NCBI GenBank assembly: GCA_963763135.1
Contig: CAVXNJ010000011.1
Location: 133,842-197,841, forward strand
Direction of reading: 5' to 3'
DNA length: 64,000 nucleotides
DNA from: JANMZO01 sp963763135
Lineage (GTDB): Bacteria; Actinomycetota; Acidimicrobiia; Acidimicrobiales; JANYDT01
The notes under the pieces were generated by a model, which was given only the letters and a program-made list of their open reading frames with translations, ran no database searches and was not told where the DNA came from. Of this stretch, positions 1-8,415 are shown in pieces. A program made the position numbers and the translations under genes. Position 1 is the first letter of the stretch. Each line of letters begins with the position of its first letter.

Positions 1-240
1 GCGTTCGAAGGCGCCGAATACTTCGCCTTCGACGATATCGAACCGCCCATCATCCGCCCGTCAACAGATGGTTCCATGGCCTGGATGGCAGTCAACATCC
101 GGGTTCGGAAAACGCAAACCAGTGTGTCAGGTGAACAACACGAACGAAACTTCATCTCCACAGGAATCTGGACCTACGCGCGCCGCGATGGCACCTGGCA
201 ACGTACTGGATCGAGCGGCCACAGCCGCAACGAGGATTGA
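1..240 (+). CDS. C-terminal part of an NTF2/SnoaL-like protein (5' truncated)
   Basis: Reading frame 1 is open from the first base to a TGA at 238-240 and gives 79 residues, so the gene enters from outside the window. The segment around residues 24-65 (SMAWMAVNIRV, then a strand ending FISTGIWTYARRDGTWQ) resembles the last strands of NTF2-like/SnoaL/DUF4440 proteins, where a hydrophobic strand is followed by a [YW]-x-[RK]-R-D-G-x-W turn. These small alpha+beta cone folds are enzymes or ligand-binding domains of varied function, so substrate cannot be given. It converges on the methyltransferase gene that follows on the other strand. Confidence 0.55.
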   Translation, partial: AFEGAEYFAFDDIEPPIIRPSTDGSMAWMAVNIRVRKTQTSVSGEQHERNFISTGIWTYARRDGTWQRTGSSGHSRNED

Positions 241-255
241 CCCCACAGCCGAGGT

Positions 256-969
256 TCAACTGCCCCTCGGGCGGGTGCGAGAGTGACTTCTCAACCATCT
301 ACGTCGACGCTGCAGTGGCTCGCGGCGCACGTAGATGTGGAGATCGTCGTTGAAGCCCCGCCAGTGCGGCAACTCGATGGTTTGCACTCGACGCCATAGG
401 GGTTCGATGTCACAGATGCATGGTGCGGTGTCTACGTCGTACTGGCACTGCATGCAGTGCGCCAAGTCGCCAAGACGAGCGTGAAAAACATCGTCGCCGG
501 TGCGCCCGCCCGGCCCTTCCCCGACGTAGGCGAGGCGCGTTCCCCCGGCCGAATGGAAACGCTCACACGCCTCTGCTGCCCACATTTCATTCTTGGTTGG
601 CCAAACCAGGAGGAGCGTACGTTGCCCATACCCGGCGACGGCAGTGTGGTCGCCGCGCTCTACTGGATGCCATGGCAGGTTGCCGGCAAACCACGGGTTC
701 TTCGCCGATGGCGGCGGTTCGACATCGAAGGCAACGACATCCACGGAGCGGTCGTGCAGCAGGCGGGCCCAATAGCCCGTACCGGCGCCGATCTCCACAA
801 CACCGTGAGGTGCATGGTGTTTGATGGCATCGAGGGCGGCGGACGTGGGCACGGCGAAGCCGTATGCGGCAATGATTCTGTTCCGCTCATTGTCGTCGTC
901 GTCGGATGCCTCGGAGAACGCCTTGAGCATGGGGTTGTCTTCCCCGCGTGGTTCTGAGCGATCCGTCAT
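256..969 (-). CDS. SAM-dependent methyltransferase-like protein
   Basis: A 237-residue protein with a typical SAM-binding motif I at about residues 57-70 (VVEIGAGTGYWARLL), followed by an acidic motif II (VDVVAFDVEPP) that would hold the ribose of SAM. The N-terminus is acidic and probably disordered; the C-terminal third has a small Cys cluster (CMQCQ ... CIC) and an Arg-rich tail. The class I Rossmann methyltransferase fold is supported, the substrate is not. Its ATG overlaps the stop of the upstream thioredoxin-like gene (ATGA at 966-969), so the two are translationally coupled. Confidence 0.6.
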   Translation of the reverse strand: MTDRSEPRGEDNPMLKAFSEASDDDDNERNRIIAAYGFAVPTSAALDAIKHHAPHGVVEIGAGTGYWARLLHDRSVDVVAFDVEPPPSAKNPWFAGNLPWHPVERGDHTAVAGYGQRTLLLVWPTKNEMWAAEACERFHSAGGTRLAYVGEGPGGRTGDDVFHARLGDLAHCMQCQYDVDTAPCICDIEPLWRRVQTIELPHWRGFNDDLHIYVRREPLQRRRRWLRSHSRTRPRGS

Positions 970-1496
970 ACAGCCGCCATCGCAGTGCTGATGGCAGTTG
1001 CTTCAAGGTGTCCTTCGAATCGGGCCGTTTCTCGTCCCTCGTCGTTGAAGATGATCATGCTCGGGATGATGTCGATCGAAAAATAGTCAACGAGTCGGTC
1101 ATATTCCGTCGTTGCTACCTGTATGCGTCCAATGCTTCGACCCTTGAAGAAACGACGCGCATCGGTGTTAGTCGCGAAAGAGCCGACCGCAACCACGTTC
1201 GCCTCGAGTTCAGTCGACTCTCGCAGGACGTCGATTTCGTCGGCGCAGACTGTGCATCCGGGTGTCCAGAACCATAGAACGGTCGGCTTTTTGCTTGAGG
1301 TGTACTCGCCAAGGTCTCGTTGATCACCGGAGCGTAGGTCGATGACCGGATACGCGGGTATTTCGCCGCGCGAGTGTTCGCTTTTCGGCCGGGTGAAGTA
1401 GACGATTAACGAAACCGCTGCGATTGCGACGAGCAACAACGTTGCGTTCCGCCGAGGCCGGGTGGTCGTGAACATTCCTGCGGACTCCTTCTGCAC
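966..1496 (-). CDS. Membrane-anchored thioredoxin-like protein (TlpA/ResA type)
   Basis: 176 residues. An N-terminal Arg-rich stretch and one membrane segment (about residues 18-34) place the rest outside the membrane. The periplasm/wall-side domain has the thioredoxin-fold active site WTPGCTVC (Cys81, Cys84) and the cis-proline loop IIPSMIIF (Pro145). TlpA/ResA-like proteins reduce or exchange disulfides, for example in cytochrome c or metalloprotein maturation. A second possible start is Met8. It is the first gene of a two-gene minus-strand operon with the methyltransferase, and its 5' side faces the copper ATPase promoter region, so a role in metal or redox homeostasis is possible but not shown. 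Confidence 0.65.
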   Translation of the reverse strand: MQKESAGMFTTTRPRRNATLLLVAIAAVSLIVYFTRPKSEHSRGEIPAYPVIDLRSGDQRDLGEYTSSKKPTVLWFWTPGCTVCADEIDVLRESTELEANVVAVGSFATNTDARRFFKGRSIGRIQVATTEYDRLVDYFSIDIIPSMIIFNDEGRETARFEGHLEATAISTAMAAV

Positions 1497-1633
1497 GACT
1501 TCCCCCGTTCCTAACGTAATGGAACTAGACGGTTCGTAGGACCATCCGATCGCGGGGAGCTGGGGGTTGGCGAAGCGTTGGACGGCTATGCGCAGCTCGT
1601 CGGGGTCGGGTCTTGCATCAATCAGTCTTCGTT

Positions 1634-1660
1634 GATACCCTAGGGGGGTACCCTATACCC
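1634..1660. promoter_or_regulatory. Putative CsoR/CstR-type operator upstream of the copper ATPase
   Basis: TACCC (1636-1640) and GGGTA (1646-1650) form an inverted repeat around a G-rich core, followed by a further CCCTATACCC. This resembles the C/G-tract operators of the CsoR/RcnR/CstR repressor family and the cleaner copy at 5614-5633. It lies about 190 bp before the copper ATPase start and about 140 bp before the divergent thioredoxin-like gene. No csoR gene was found in the window. Confidence 0.5.
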
Positions 1661-1849
1661 GTCCTTCGGGGAAGGTTGAGGGAAAGAGCAACCGGTGCCG
1701 CCTTACGGGTAGCTCCGGAGGTGGTTGAGCCCACGGATGCTCAGTCGCCCGACACCGATGCTGGATAACCACAACCCCAGAGACCTCACAAGAGACGACC
1801 CCCAGAACCAACGCAGTGGCCCTACGGGGCCGGAAAGTGAGCAAAGCCG

Positions 1850-4063
1850 ATGGAACACGAGCACAGCCAACATCGCGGTAGCGGTGGCCTCGCCCTAGAG
1901 CCTCCACGGACCGTTGCTGCCGAACCGTCGGTGCGCCACGCCGGGTCCGACAGGCAGGTCAGTCACCAAGAACATGGCGGTCACCAAGAACATGGCGGTC
2001 ACCAAGAACATGGCGGTCATCAAGAACATGGTGGTCATCAAGAACATGGTGGTCATCAAGAACATGGTGGTCATCAAGAACATGGTGGTCATCAAGAACA
2101 TGGTGGTCACGCGGAGGTGTTCCGTCGCCGTTTCTGGATCAGCCTTCTGCTGACGTTCCCGATCGTCATCACGAGCCACATGGTGATGGATTGGCTCGGC
2201 TACAACCTGTCGTTCCCCGGGACCCCGTGGGTAGGCCCAACGTTCGGCACCGTGGTGTTCTTCTGGGGCGGCTGGCCGTTCCTTGCCGGAGGGTGGGCCG
2301 AGCTTAAGGGGCGCCGCCCGGGCATGATGCTGCTCATCACCATGGCGATCACGGTGTCGTATTCGGCGTCGCTGGCGAACTCGCTCCATTGGTTCGACCA
2401 GGAGTTCTGGTGGGAGCTTGGGGCGCTGATCAGCATCATGCTGCTTGGCCACTGGCAGGAGATGAAGGCGCTCGGTCAGGCCCAGGACGCTCTCGCTGCG
2501 CTGGCTGCGCTGCTCCCTGACGAAGCGGACCGCGTGAACGCGGACGGCACGGTGCAAGTCGTTCCTATCGCCGACCTGACGATCGGCGATGTCGTGCTCG
2601 TCCGCTCGGGTGCCCGAGTGCCCGCTGATGGGGCTATCACCGACGGGGCGGTGGAGCTGGACGAATCAATGATCACCGGCGAGTCGCGTCCGGTTGCGAA
2701 ATCTGTTGGGGACCGGGTGGTAGCCGGGACGGTGTCCACGGATTCGTCGATTCGAGTACGTGTCGAGGCGGTCGGGGCTGATACCACTCTGGCCGGTATC
2801 CAACGCCTCGTCAGCGAGGCGCAAGCGTCTCGGTCCCGAGCTCAGGCTCTCGCTGATCGGGCGGCGGCGCTGCTGTTTTACGTGGCCGTGGCCGCGGCGG
2901 TCGTGACGTTTCTCGGGTGGTGGGCGGCAGGCAACGTGAGCCGCGGTGTGACGTTGACCGTGGGCGTGCTCGTTATCAGTTGCCCACACGCGCTCGGGCT
3001 GGCCATCCCGTTGGTCACGTCGCTGTCTTCCGGAATGGCCGCACGTTCGGGGATCTTGGTGAAGGATCGTCTGGCGTTGGAGCGCATGCGCACTGTTGAT
3101 GCCGTGCTGTTCGACAAGACCGGCACGCTCACCAAGGGCGAGCACGCCGTTGTTGGCATCACGACCGTCCGGGACTGGACGGAGGACGAACTGCTTCGTA
3201 TCGCCGGCGGAGTCGAGAGCGACTCCGAACATCCACTCGCGAGGGCCATCGTGCGCGCCGCACACGAACGAGGCGATTTAGCCGCGGGAACCGGTTTCCG
3301 GTCGCTGACGGGTCGAGGCGTCGAGGCGACCATTGACGGTCAGCCGTACGCGGTCGGTGGCCCCGCACTTCTTCGTGAACGAGACCTCAACGAACCGGCC
3401 GAGATTACGACCGACACCGACATGTGGCGGGGTCGTGGCGCTTCGATCCTTTACCTCGTCAACCATGACAGGGTCGTCGGCGCACTCGCTCTTGAAGACG
3501 ACATCCGACCCGAAGCCCGCGAAGCCGTGCGGGTGCTGCAAGCCATGGGGCGCCGGGTCATCATGATCACGGGCGACGCCAGTCAGGTGGCGGAAGCCGT
3601 GGGGGCAGATCTCGGCGTCGACGAAGTGATGTCCGAAGTTCTTCCGGAGGACAAAGACGCCAAAGTCGCCGAACTCCAGGCCCGAGGTCTGTCGGTCGCC
3701 ATGGTTGGTGACGGGGTCAATGACGCTCCCGCACTCGCTCGGGCCGACGTCGGTCTCGCCATCGGAGCGGGAACCGACGTCGCCATCGAATCAGCGGGTG
3801 TGATCCTCGCCGGTTCCGACCCTCGTGGCGTCGTCTCGGTCATCAAGCTGTCCCGGGCGAGCTATCGCAAGATGATCCAGAACCTCACGTGGGCTGCGGG
3901 GTACAACATCGTCGCCATCCCGCTGGCCGGTGGCGCGATGGCGTGGGCCGGTTTCACGCTGCCGCCGGCAGTAGGTGCGCTGTTGATGAGCGTTTCCACG
4001 ATCGTGGTCGCGCTCAACGCGCAACTACTGCGGCGAGTTGACCTCCGTCCGGGTACGCCGTGA
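1850..4063 (+). CDS. copB: CopB-type (P1B) copper-transporting P-type ATPase with His-repeat N-terminus
   Basis: 737 residues, the usual length for a P1B ATPase. The N-terminus has eight copies of HQEHGG (residues 39-86) as a metal-binding tail. Then come the first membrane pairs, the actuator domain with TGES, the membrane metal site CPH (Cys378-His380), the phosphorylation motif DKTGTLT (Asp422), SEHP of the nucleotide-binding domain, GDGVNDAP, and a last helix ending MSVSTIVVALNAQ. CPH instead of CPC plus the His-rich N-terminus indicates the CopB (P1B-3) subgroup, which exports Cu(I)/Cu(II) or Ag(I). The start is the ATG at 1850 after a weak GAAAG. An operator-like repeat lies upstream. 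Confidence 0.9.
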   Translation: MEHEHSQHRGSGGLALEPPRTVAAEPSVRHAGSDRQVSHQEHGGHQEHGGHQEHGGHQEHGGHQEHGGHQEHGGHQEHGGHQEHGGHAEVFRRRFWISLLLTFPIVITSHMVMDWLGYNLSFPGTPWVGPTFGTVVFFWGGWPFLAGGWAELKGRRPGMMLLITMAITVSYSASLANSLHWFDQEFWWELGALISIMLLGHWQEMKALGQAQDALAALAALLPDEADRVNADGTVQVVPIADLTIGDVVLVRSGARVPADGAITDGAVELDESMITGESRPVAKSVGDRVVAGTVSTDSSIRVRVEAVGADTTLAGIQRLVSEAQASRSRAQALADRAAALLFYVAVAAAVVTFLGWWAAGNVSRGVTLTVGVLVISCPHALGLAIPLVTSLSSGMAARSGILVKDRLALERMRTVDAVLFDKTGTLTKGEHAVVGITTVRDWTEDELLRIAGGVESDSEHPLARAIVRAAHERGDLAAGTGFRSLTGRGVEATIDGQPYAVGGPALLRERDLNEPAEITTDTDMWRGRGASILYLVNHDRVVGALALEDDIRPEAREAVRVLQAMGRRVIMITGDASQVAEAVGADLGVDEVMSEVLPEDKDAKVAELQARGLSVAMVGDGVNDAPALARADVGLAIGAGTDVAIESAGVILAGSDPRGVVSVIKLSRASYRKMIQNLTWAAGYNIVAIPLAGGAMAWAGFTLPPAVGALLMSVSTIVVALNAQLLRRVDLRPGTP
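1964..2107 (+). repeat. Eight tandem 18-bp repeats coding for HQEHGG
   Basis: Eight copies of an 18-bp unit (CACCAAGAACATGGCGGT and variants). The first three copies carry CAC and GGC, the later ones CAT and GGT, so two sub-families of the unit sit side by side. This suggests stepwise unit duplication. The repeat is in frame and encodes 24 histidines plus interspersed glutamates. Confidence 0.95.
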
Positions 4064-4273
4064 CCCGGCCTCCGATTTTGATGGTGCGCCGGGCGTCTTG
4101 TGTCGGACGTGGGCGCGTGCATCGCAGGTGTGAGAGGACGATGCTTCATCAAAAAACTCTGTGAGTGGCGATTTCGGAGAGATGTGTGGAAGCATGTGCC
4201 CATCAGGTGCTCCTCCTGAGACGGCACACCCGCTGTTGGGTCGGTCGCCACTTCCCCCCTCGTCAGGACTCCT

Positions 4274-5440
4274 ATGCGCCCACGGCACCTGCTCGCCGTT
4301 TTCTTCGTCGTCGTGCCCTCGACGGCGCTCGCCACGATCCCAGCCCCGGCGTCGTCGCTGCAGGCCCAGTCGGCTTCCCCACAGGAGCCGTCGGGGCCGT
4401 GGGCGAAGTTCGATGAACGGCTGAAGGGCGAAGCGCTCTATCGAGATGCGTCGGCCGGAGATCTCGAGTCAGTCCGCAGCATCGTGCAGGGCGGCGGCAA
4501 CGTGAATTGGCGGATGTCCTACGGTGAGACGCCGCTGATGGGTGCGGCGGGGAGCGGGAACGCTGAGGTCGTCCGCTTCCTGCTTGCCCAGGGCGCCGAT
4601 CCTTCAGCCCGCGATGACAAAGGGCGCAGTGCGCTCGACATCGCCAAAGCGCTCGGCCTGCGAAACATCGTGGACGTTCTCCAGCCGGCGGCACCGACGA
4701 CTGCGGTGGCTGCGGTCGTGGTACCGACCACGCCTCCCGTCAAGCCGACAGTGGCGGCCAAGGTGACGCCAAAGACAACCACGACCAAGGCGACGTCCAA
4801 GAAGGCCCCCAAGACGACGCCCACGGCGAAGCCTGCGTCGAAGGCGCCCACCGGTTCGGTGCCGTGGCCCGCATTCGGCCGCTACGTGGTCGGTGAGAAG
4901 GTCCAGTTCCTGCTCTCCACCGGGTGGCGCACGGGCACGCTCAGCGAAGTCGGGGTGCCGGGTACCGGGGCCACTGACCGTGCGGAGGTGTACGAGCGCA
5001 AGTACCGCATCGTCGACGATCGCTACGCCGACGCCGGGAACTGGTACGACTGGGGCAGCGTTGCCGGTCTCACACGCGAACAGTTCTGGACCGGGTTCTT
5101 CGTCGGCGACTGGAAGCTTGGTGAGGTCATGGCGGTGAACACACAGGTGAAAGGCAACGTCGAGGAGACCGAGTTCTCCTACGGCACGGCCACCGACGCG
5201 CTTCGCGTGTCGGCCGATGGCACGTACCGGTGGAAGCCGTTGGGCGGCCGGGAGATCGTGGGTCGCTGGACCGCGGCGCCGGACGGTCCGGGCGTCGTGC
5301 TGCAGCGCGGCGTTGGCGGCGCCAACTGGACGTTCCGAAACGAGACCAATGCGACGGAGGAGAACATCCGAGCACTGCAGACCGCGCGCCTGACGACACC
5401 GGGCAAGATGAGCATCGCAGCCAAGCGCCCCCGGCGCTGA
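4274..5440 (+). CDS. Secreted ankyrin-repeat protein with Thr/Lys/Ala linker
   Basis: 388 residues. A signal peptide (residues 1-21, hydrophobic core LLAVFFVVVPSTALA) is followed by two or three ankyrin repeats at about residues 50-135 (GETPLMGAAGSGNAEVVRFLL, then a GADPSARDDKGRSALDIA type repeat). Next is a low-complexity Thr/Lys/Pro/Ala linker (about 140-195) and a Trp/Tyr/Gly-rich C-terminal domain of unknown family. Ankyrin repeats mediate protein contacts; a partner is not evident. It follows the copper ATPase in the same direction after 210 bp, in which no other gene is seen, so co-transcription is uncertain. Confidence 0.7.
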   Translation: MRPRHLLAVFFVVVPSTALATIPAPASSLQAQSASPQEPSGPWAKFDERLKGEALYRDASAGDLESVRSIVQGGGNVNWRMSYGETPLMGAAGSGNAEVVRFLLAQGADPSARDDKGRSALDIAKALGLRNIVDVLQPAAPTTAVAAVVVPTTPPVKPTVAAKVTPKTTTTKATSKKAPKTTPTAKPASKAPTGSVPWPAFGRYVVGEKVQFLLSTGWRTGTLSEVGVPGTGATDRAEVYERKYRIVDDRYADAGNWYDWGSVAGLTREQFWTGFFVGDWKLGEVMAVNTQVKGNVEETEFSYGTATDALRVSADGTYRWKPLGGREIVGRWTAAPDGPGVVLQRGVGGANWTFRNETNATEENIRALQTARLTTPGKMSIAAKRPRR

Positions 5441-5613
5441 ACGGGGAAACGGGAACCTGCCCTGCAACGGCTTATATCGGTCCCGGAGCCGACTGACGCG
5501 TCGGGGGTGAAGCCTTTCACCATCGGGAGCCCCGAGGTGCTCGTGTGCGGTGGACGGCCAACGACTGCCGGGAGACCGTCGATGAATTTGCCGGAACAGT
5601 TTCGGTCTTGAAC

Positions 5614-5633
5614 GTATACCCTATGGGGTATAC
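5614..5633. promoter_or_regulatory. CsoR/CstR-like operator palindrome
   Basis: GTATACCC (5614-5621) and GGGTATAC (5626-5633) are perfect 8-bp inverted arms around TATG. The arrangement is that of the operators bound by CsoR/CstR-family repressors, which sense copper or persulfide. It ends 23 bp before the DUF2892 start codon, where a repressor would block the promoter. A related site lies at 1634-1660. Confidence 0.65.
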
Positions 5634-5656
5634 TTTTGAGGTTGAAAGGAACTCTC

Positions 5657-5902
5657 ATGGAAACACAAGGAACAATCGCCAGTGGTCGAAACGTCGGCGG
5701 ATGGCCCCTCGAACGGGTCCTGTTCGCTATGGCCGGTACTGTGACGCTGATCAGCGCACTTCTGGGTGCGATAGTGAGCCCGTGGTTCCTGGTTCTCACG
5801 GCATTCGTCGGTGTGAACCAGTGGTCCTACGTGCTCTTTGGCGCATGCCCCGCTTCGCTCGTTCTCAGTCGGTTCGGGGTGTCCCGGCAGTGTCGTTGGT
5901 GA
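5657..5902 (+). CDS. DUF2892 (YgaP-like) small inner-membrane protein
   Basis: 81 residues from the ATG at 5657, which has a good GAAAGGAA ribosome site. The sequence starts NVGGWPLERVLFAMAGTV and ends FGACPASLVLSRFGV, the hallmark of the DUF2892 family: two membrane helices and a conserved CPAS near the end. In other bacteria this domain is found alone or fused to rhodanese and is commonly controlled by CstR/CsoR-type repressors in sulfide or persulfide detoxification. The palindrome directly upstream fits that. It has no same-strand partner here. Confidence 0.8.
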   Translation: METQGTIASGRNVGGWPLERVLFAMAGTVTLISALLGAIVSPWFLVLTAFVGVNQWSYVLFGACPASLVLSRFGVSRQCRW

Positions 5903-5950
5903 GTCGGTGCAGGGACGCAGGGTGCCGCAACGCACATCCAGGTGCAGTCG

Positions 5951-6946
5951 CTACGTCTTGATGTGGTTGAGGACGTAGCGGGCGACGAGGTCTCCGTGGG
6001 TGTCTTGGAGGAAGTGGCCGGCGTCGTCGATGGCGTCCCAGGTGGAGTGAGGGATGAGGTGGTGCCATTGCTGTCCCCAGGCACCGGTGAAGACCTCGTC
6101 GGCGAGGCCCCAGACGAAATGGACGGGTAGGGAGGTGGCGTTGATTGTGGCGAAATGGGCTGCCTGTACGTCGCCGTTGCCACGTGCGTGGTCGTGGATG
6201 GGGATCGAGAGCGGGAACTGGCGGGGTCCGGTGACACCTGCGTCTCCGAGCCCGGCGAATGGGGCGTCGTAGGCGGAGCGGATTTCCTCCGCTGCTGGTG
6301 TAAGCGTCTGGCTCTGGCCTTGGAAGATCGGAAGCAGCGCGTCTTGCGGTGTGGCGCGTCGGGTCGCGACCGTCATCATCGTTCCCCAACCGAAGCGCTC
6401 GGGGACGTTGTCGCGGAACATGCCCCCCGGTTGGTTCTGGGTGATCCAGTTCCGGATCGCGGGGGTGTAGTCGAAGGTGTCGTGGTGCAGCCAGGTGTTC
6501 ATGATCACAAGTCGCGAGAACCGTTCGGGCATGGTGGCGGCCTGGGCCAGGCCGGTGGGGCCGCCCCAGTCCTGCACGAACATCGTGATGTTTCGAAGAT
6601 CGAGCTGTTGAATCAGCGCGCTGAGGTTCGCGCTGTGACGTGCGATGTTGTACCAGCCCGGCTCGGTGACCTTGTCGCTGCGACCGAAGCCGATGTGATC
6701 GGGAGCGATGCAGCGAAAGCCGGCATCGCGCATGGACACGATGACTTTGCGATACAGGTAGCTCCAGGTCGGCATGCCATGGACCATCAATGCCACCGGA
6801 CCATCGGCGGGGCCTTCGTCGACGTACGCCATACGCAATCCGTCGATGTCGAGATAGTGCGGCTCGAAGGGAAAGTCGGCCAGATTGTCGAAGTTGGCGT
6901 CGGGCGTGCGTAGGAAGGGCGGCGTGGAGCTGTTCATCGCGGTCAT
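5951..6946 (-). CDS. Haloalkane dehalogenase-like alpha/beta hydrolase
   Basis: 331 residues, the normal size for the family. Visible features are the oxyanion region HGMPTWSYLYR (56-66), the nucleophile elbow VQDWGG with Asp126 and the adjacent Trp127 that binds halide, a later Trp152, the acid GLADE (Asp283) and the base DAGHF (His311). An Asp nucleophile followed by Trp is diagnostic of haloalkane dehalogenases over esterases. The usual Asn/Glu of HG(N/E)PT is Met here, which is unusual and could change halide binding. The ATG overlaps the stop of the DUF1330 gene (6943-6946), so the two form an operon. Confidence 0.8.
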   Translation of the reverse strand: MTAMNSSTPPFLRTPDANFDNLADFPFEPHYLDIDGLRMAYVDEGPADGPVALMVHGMPTWSYLYRKVIVSMRDAGFRCIAPDHIGFGRSDKVTEPGWYNIARHSANLSALIQQLDLRNITMFVQDWGGPTGLAQAATMPERFSRLVIMNTWLHHDTFDYTPAIRNWITQNQPGGMFRDNVPERFGWGTMMTVATRRATPQDALLPIFQGQSQTLTPAAEEIRSAYDAPFAGLGDAGVTGPRQFPLSIPIHDHARGNGDVQAAHFATINATSLPVHFVWGLADEVFTGAWGQQWHHLIPHSTWDAIDDAGHFLQDTHGDLVARYVLNHIKT

Positions 6947-7353
6947 CGCTGGGGCCTGGTGCGGATGTTGAGCTGTCCGGCAAGCCCGGCTGATCGGTGT
7001 GTCTCGATTTCTCGCATTTCGGGCGACCGGATCATTCGTTGGAACGCGTCGAGAGATGGGTACTCCACGAGTCCGACAGCGTCCCAGAGGTCCTCGACCT
7101 CGCCGATCAGCAGACCGGTTACGGCTCCGGAGTACACCACTCGGCCACCCAATGCTTCGATCAGGGATCGCACCCCCGAGGCGTACCGGTCGTAGGCCTC
7201 ACGCCCGGTCAGATGCGCGTCGCTGCCGTCGGGGTACTCGGCGTTCGTTCTGAAGCGAAGAAGGTTGACCATCACGAACGGGCCGTCGTCGGGCCCGGCG
7301 AAGAACGGTCCGATGGCCGATGGGCTCGGGGTCAGTGCGTTGGTGACCTGCAT
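6943..7353 (-). CDS. DUF1330/Dabb-like small protein
   Basis: 136 residues from the ATG at 7353. The pattern GPDDGPFVMVNLLRFR, then GREAYDRYASGVRSLIEALGGRVVYSG and WDAVGLVEYPSLDAFQRMI, is that of the ferredoxin-like DUF1330 family (dimeric alpha/beta barrel). Function is unknown; members often sit beside catabolic enzymes. It is the first gene of the minus-strand operon ending in the dehalogenase and is divergent from a TetR gene, 55 bp away. Confidence 0.7.
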   Translation of the reverse strand: MQVTNALTPSPSAIGPFFAGPDDGPFVMVNLLRFRTNAEYPDGSDAHLTGREAYDRYASGVRSLIEALGGRVVYSGAVTGLLIGEVEDLWDAVGLVEYPSLDAFQRMIRSPEMREIETHRSAGLAGQLNIRTRPQR

Positions 7354-7365
7354 GGTCAAGAAATG

Positions 7366-7376
7366 TACACTATGTA
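7366..7376. promoter_or_regulatory. Possible TetR operator between divergent genes
   Basis: TACA-CTA-TGTA forms an 11-bp inverted repeat in the 55-bp gap between the DUF1330 and TetR start codons. TetR-family regulators often bind such sites between their own gene and the divergent target. The arms are short, so chance is possible. Confidence 0.35.
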
Positions 7377-7407
7377 GATATCTTCTCGCCCGACCCACGC
7401 GCCAGTG

Positions 7408-7983
7408 ATGAGCAAGCGCCCGTATCTGCGTGCCGAGGACCGGCACCGACAGCTTCTCGACGCCGCCGGATCCCTGTTCGACCGATTCGGGTTCGGCGGG
7501 ATCACCATGGCCGGCACAGCAACGGAAGCAGGTGTCAGCCGCCAGCTCGTCTACGACCACTTCGCGGACCTCGATGCGCTCTACGAGGCGTTCGTGGCCG
7601 ACCGACTTGCGGTCTACCGCGCCGGGCTGCCCGACGTCTCGGGGATGGAACCTGACGAGGCGACAGCCGCACTCTTCGCGCACCTCGTAACGATTCCGCC
7701 GAAAGATCGACGCGTGGTGCGTCTGCTCGTGGCCGATGTGGGTCTCACCGCGCTCGAACGGGTCCGGGAACGCTTCCGCGACGAAGAGCTCTCAAGGTCG
7801 GCAAAGCACGCCCGCTCGGCTCGTCGTACACGACGAGCAAGTGCTGTGCTGTGGGCGAACACGAGCGCCCTGCTCGCCCTCGCCGACGCCGTGACCGACG
7901 GTCATCTCACCGAAATCGAAGCAGCCCGTATGGCCGTCGGCATGGTGAGGGCGACATCGTCGCTACCGCACAATCTGGGTTGA
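7408..7983 (+). CDS. TetR-family transcriptional regulator
   Basis: About 191 residues. The N-terminal helix-turn-helix is clear: RQLLDAAGSLFDRFGFGGITMAGTATEAGVSRQLVYDHFADLDALYEAF. The C-terminal ligand domain is not recognisable, as usual. A GTG at 7405 directly precedes the chosen ATG at 7408 and either could be used. It is divergent from the DUF1330-dehalogenase operon and is its likely regulator. Confidence 0.8.
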   Translation: MSKRPYLRAEDRHRQLLDAAGSLFDRFGFGGITMAGTATEAGVSRQLVYDHFADLDALYEAFVADRLAVYRAGLPDVSGMEPDEATAALFAHLVTIPPKDRRVVRLLVADVGLTALERVRERFRDEELSRSAKHARSARRTRRASAVLWANTSALLALADAVTDGHLTEIEAARMAVGMVRATSSLPHNLG

Positions 7984-8020
7984 CGTCAGCGGCAGCAGGT
8001 CAACGTGTGCCTGGAGTTCG

Positions 8021-8260
8021 GTGCTGACCTCTGGGATCGCCAGCGTGCACGCGGCGTTCATGAAACAGATTCCCCTCAAGCGCATGGCCAGCCCGGAAGA
8101 CATCGCCGGTGTCGCCACGTTTCTCGCCAGCAACGACGCAACGTACATTTCGGGAGTCAACTTGTTCGTCGATGGTGGATGGGCACATACCGCGTATCCC
8201 GATCTCCGGCCACACCTGGCGGAACTCTTGAGTAAGGCAAACCCGCAGACGAATTCGTAA
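8021..8260 (+). pseudogene. C-terminal remnant of a short-chain dehydrogenase
   Basis: The 79-residue frame contains PLKRMASPEDIAGVATFLAS and the SGVNLFVDGGW end typical of classical SDR enzymes. The NAD(P)-binding Rossmann half and the Ser-Tyr-Lys catalytic part are missing; upstream is the TetR gene. It is therefore a decayed fragment, not a working enzyme. Confidence 0.6.
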
Positions 8261-8415
8261 CTCGATGATGTCGATCGGCCCGCCCAGCTGAGGATGCAGA
8301 ATCGTCGTTACGACGACGTCGGTGCACACGCAGTGCCCCACGGCCTCATCCGGTCTACGGGCGCTCGATGGATGCCAAGGCTGTCTGGGCGTTGGTGTGT
8401 TGGACACCGACATCC

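Noticed and set aside
1964..2107. Possible CRISPR array (18-bp repeats)
   Set aside because: The units are contiguous without spacers and in frame within the copper ATPase gene.
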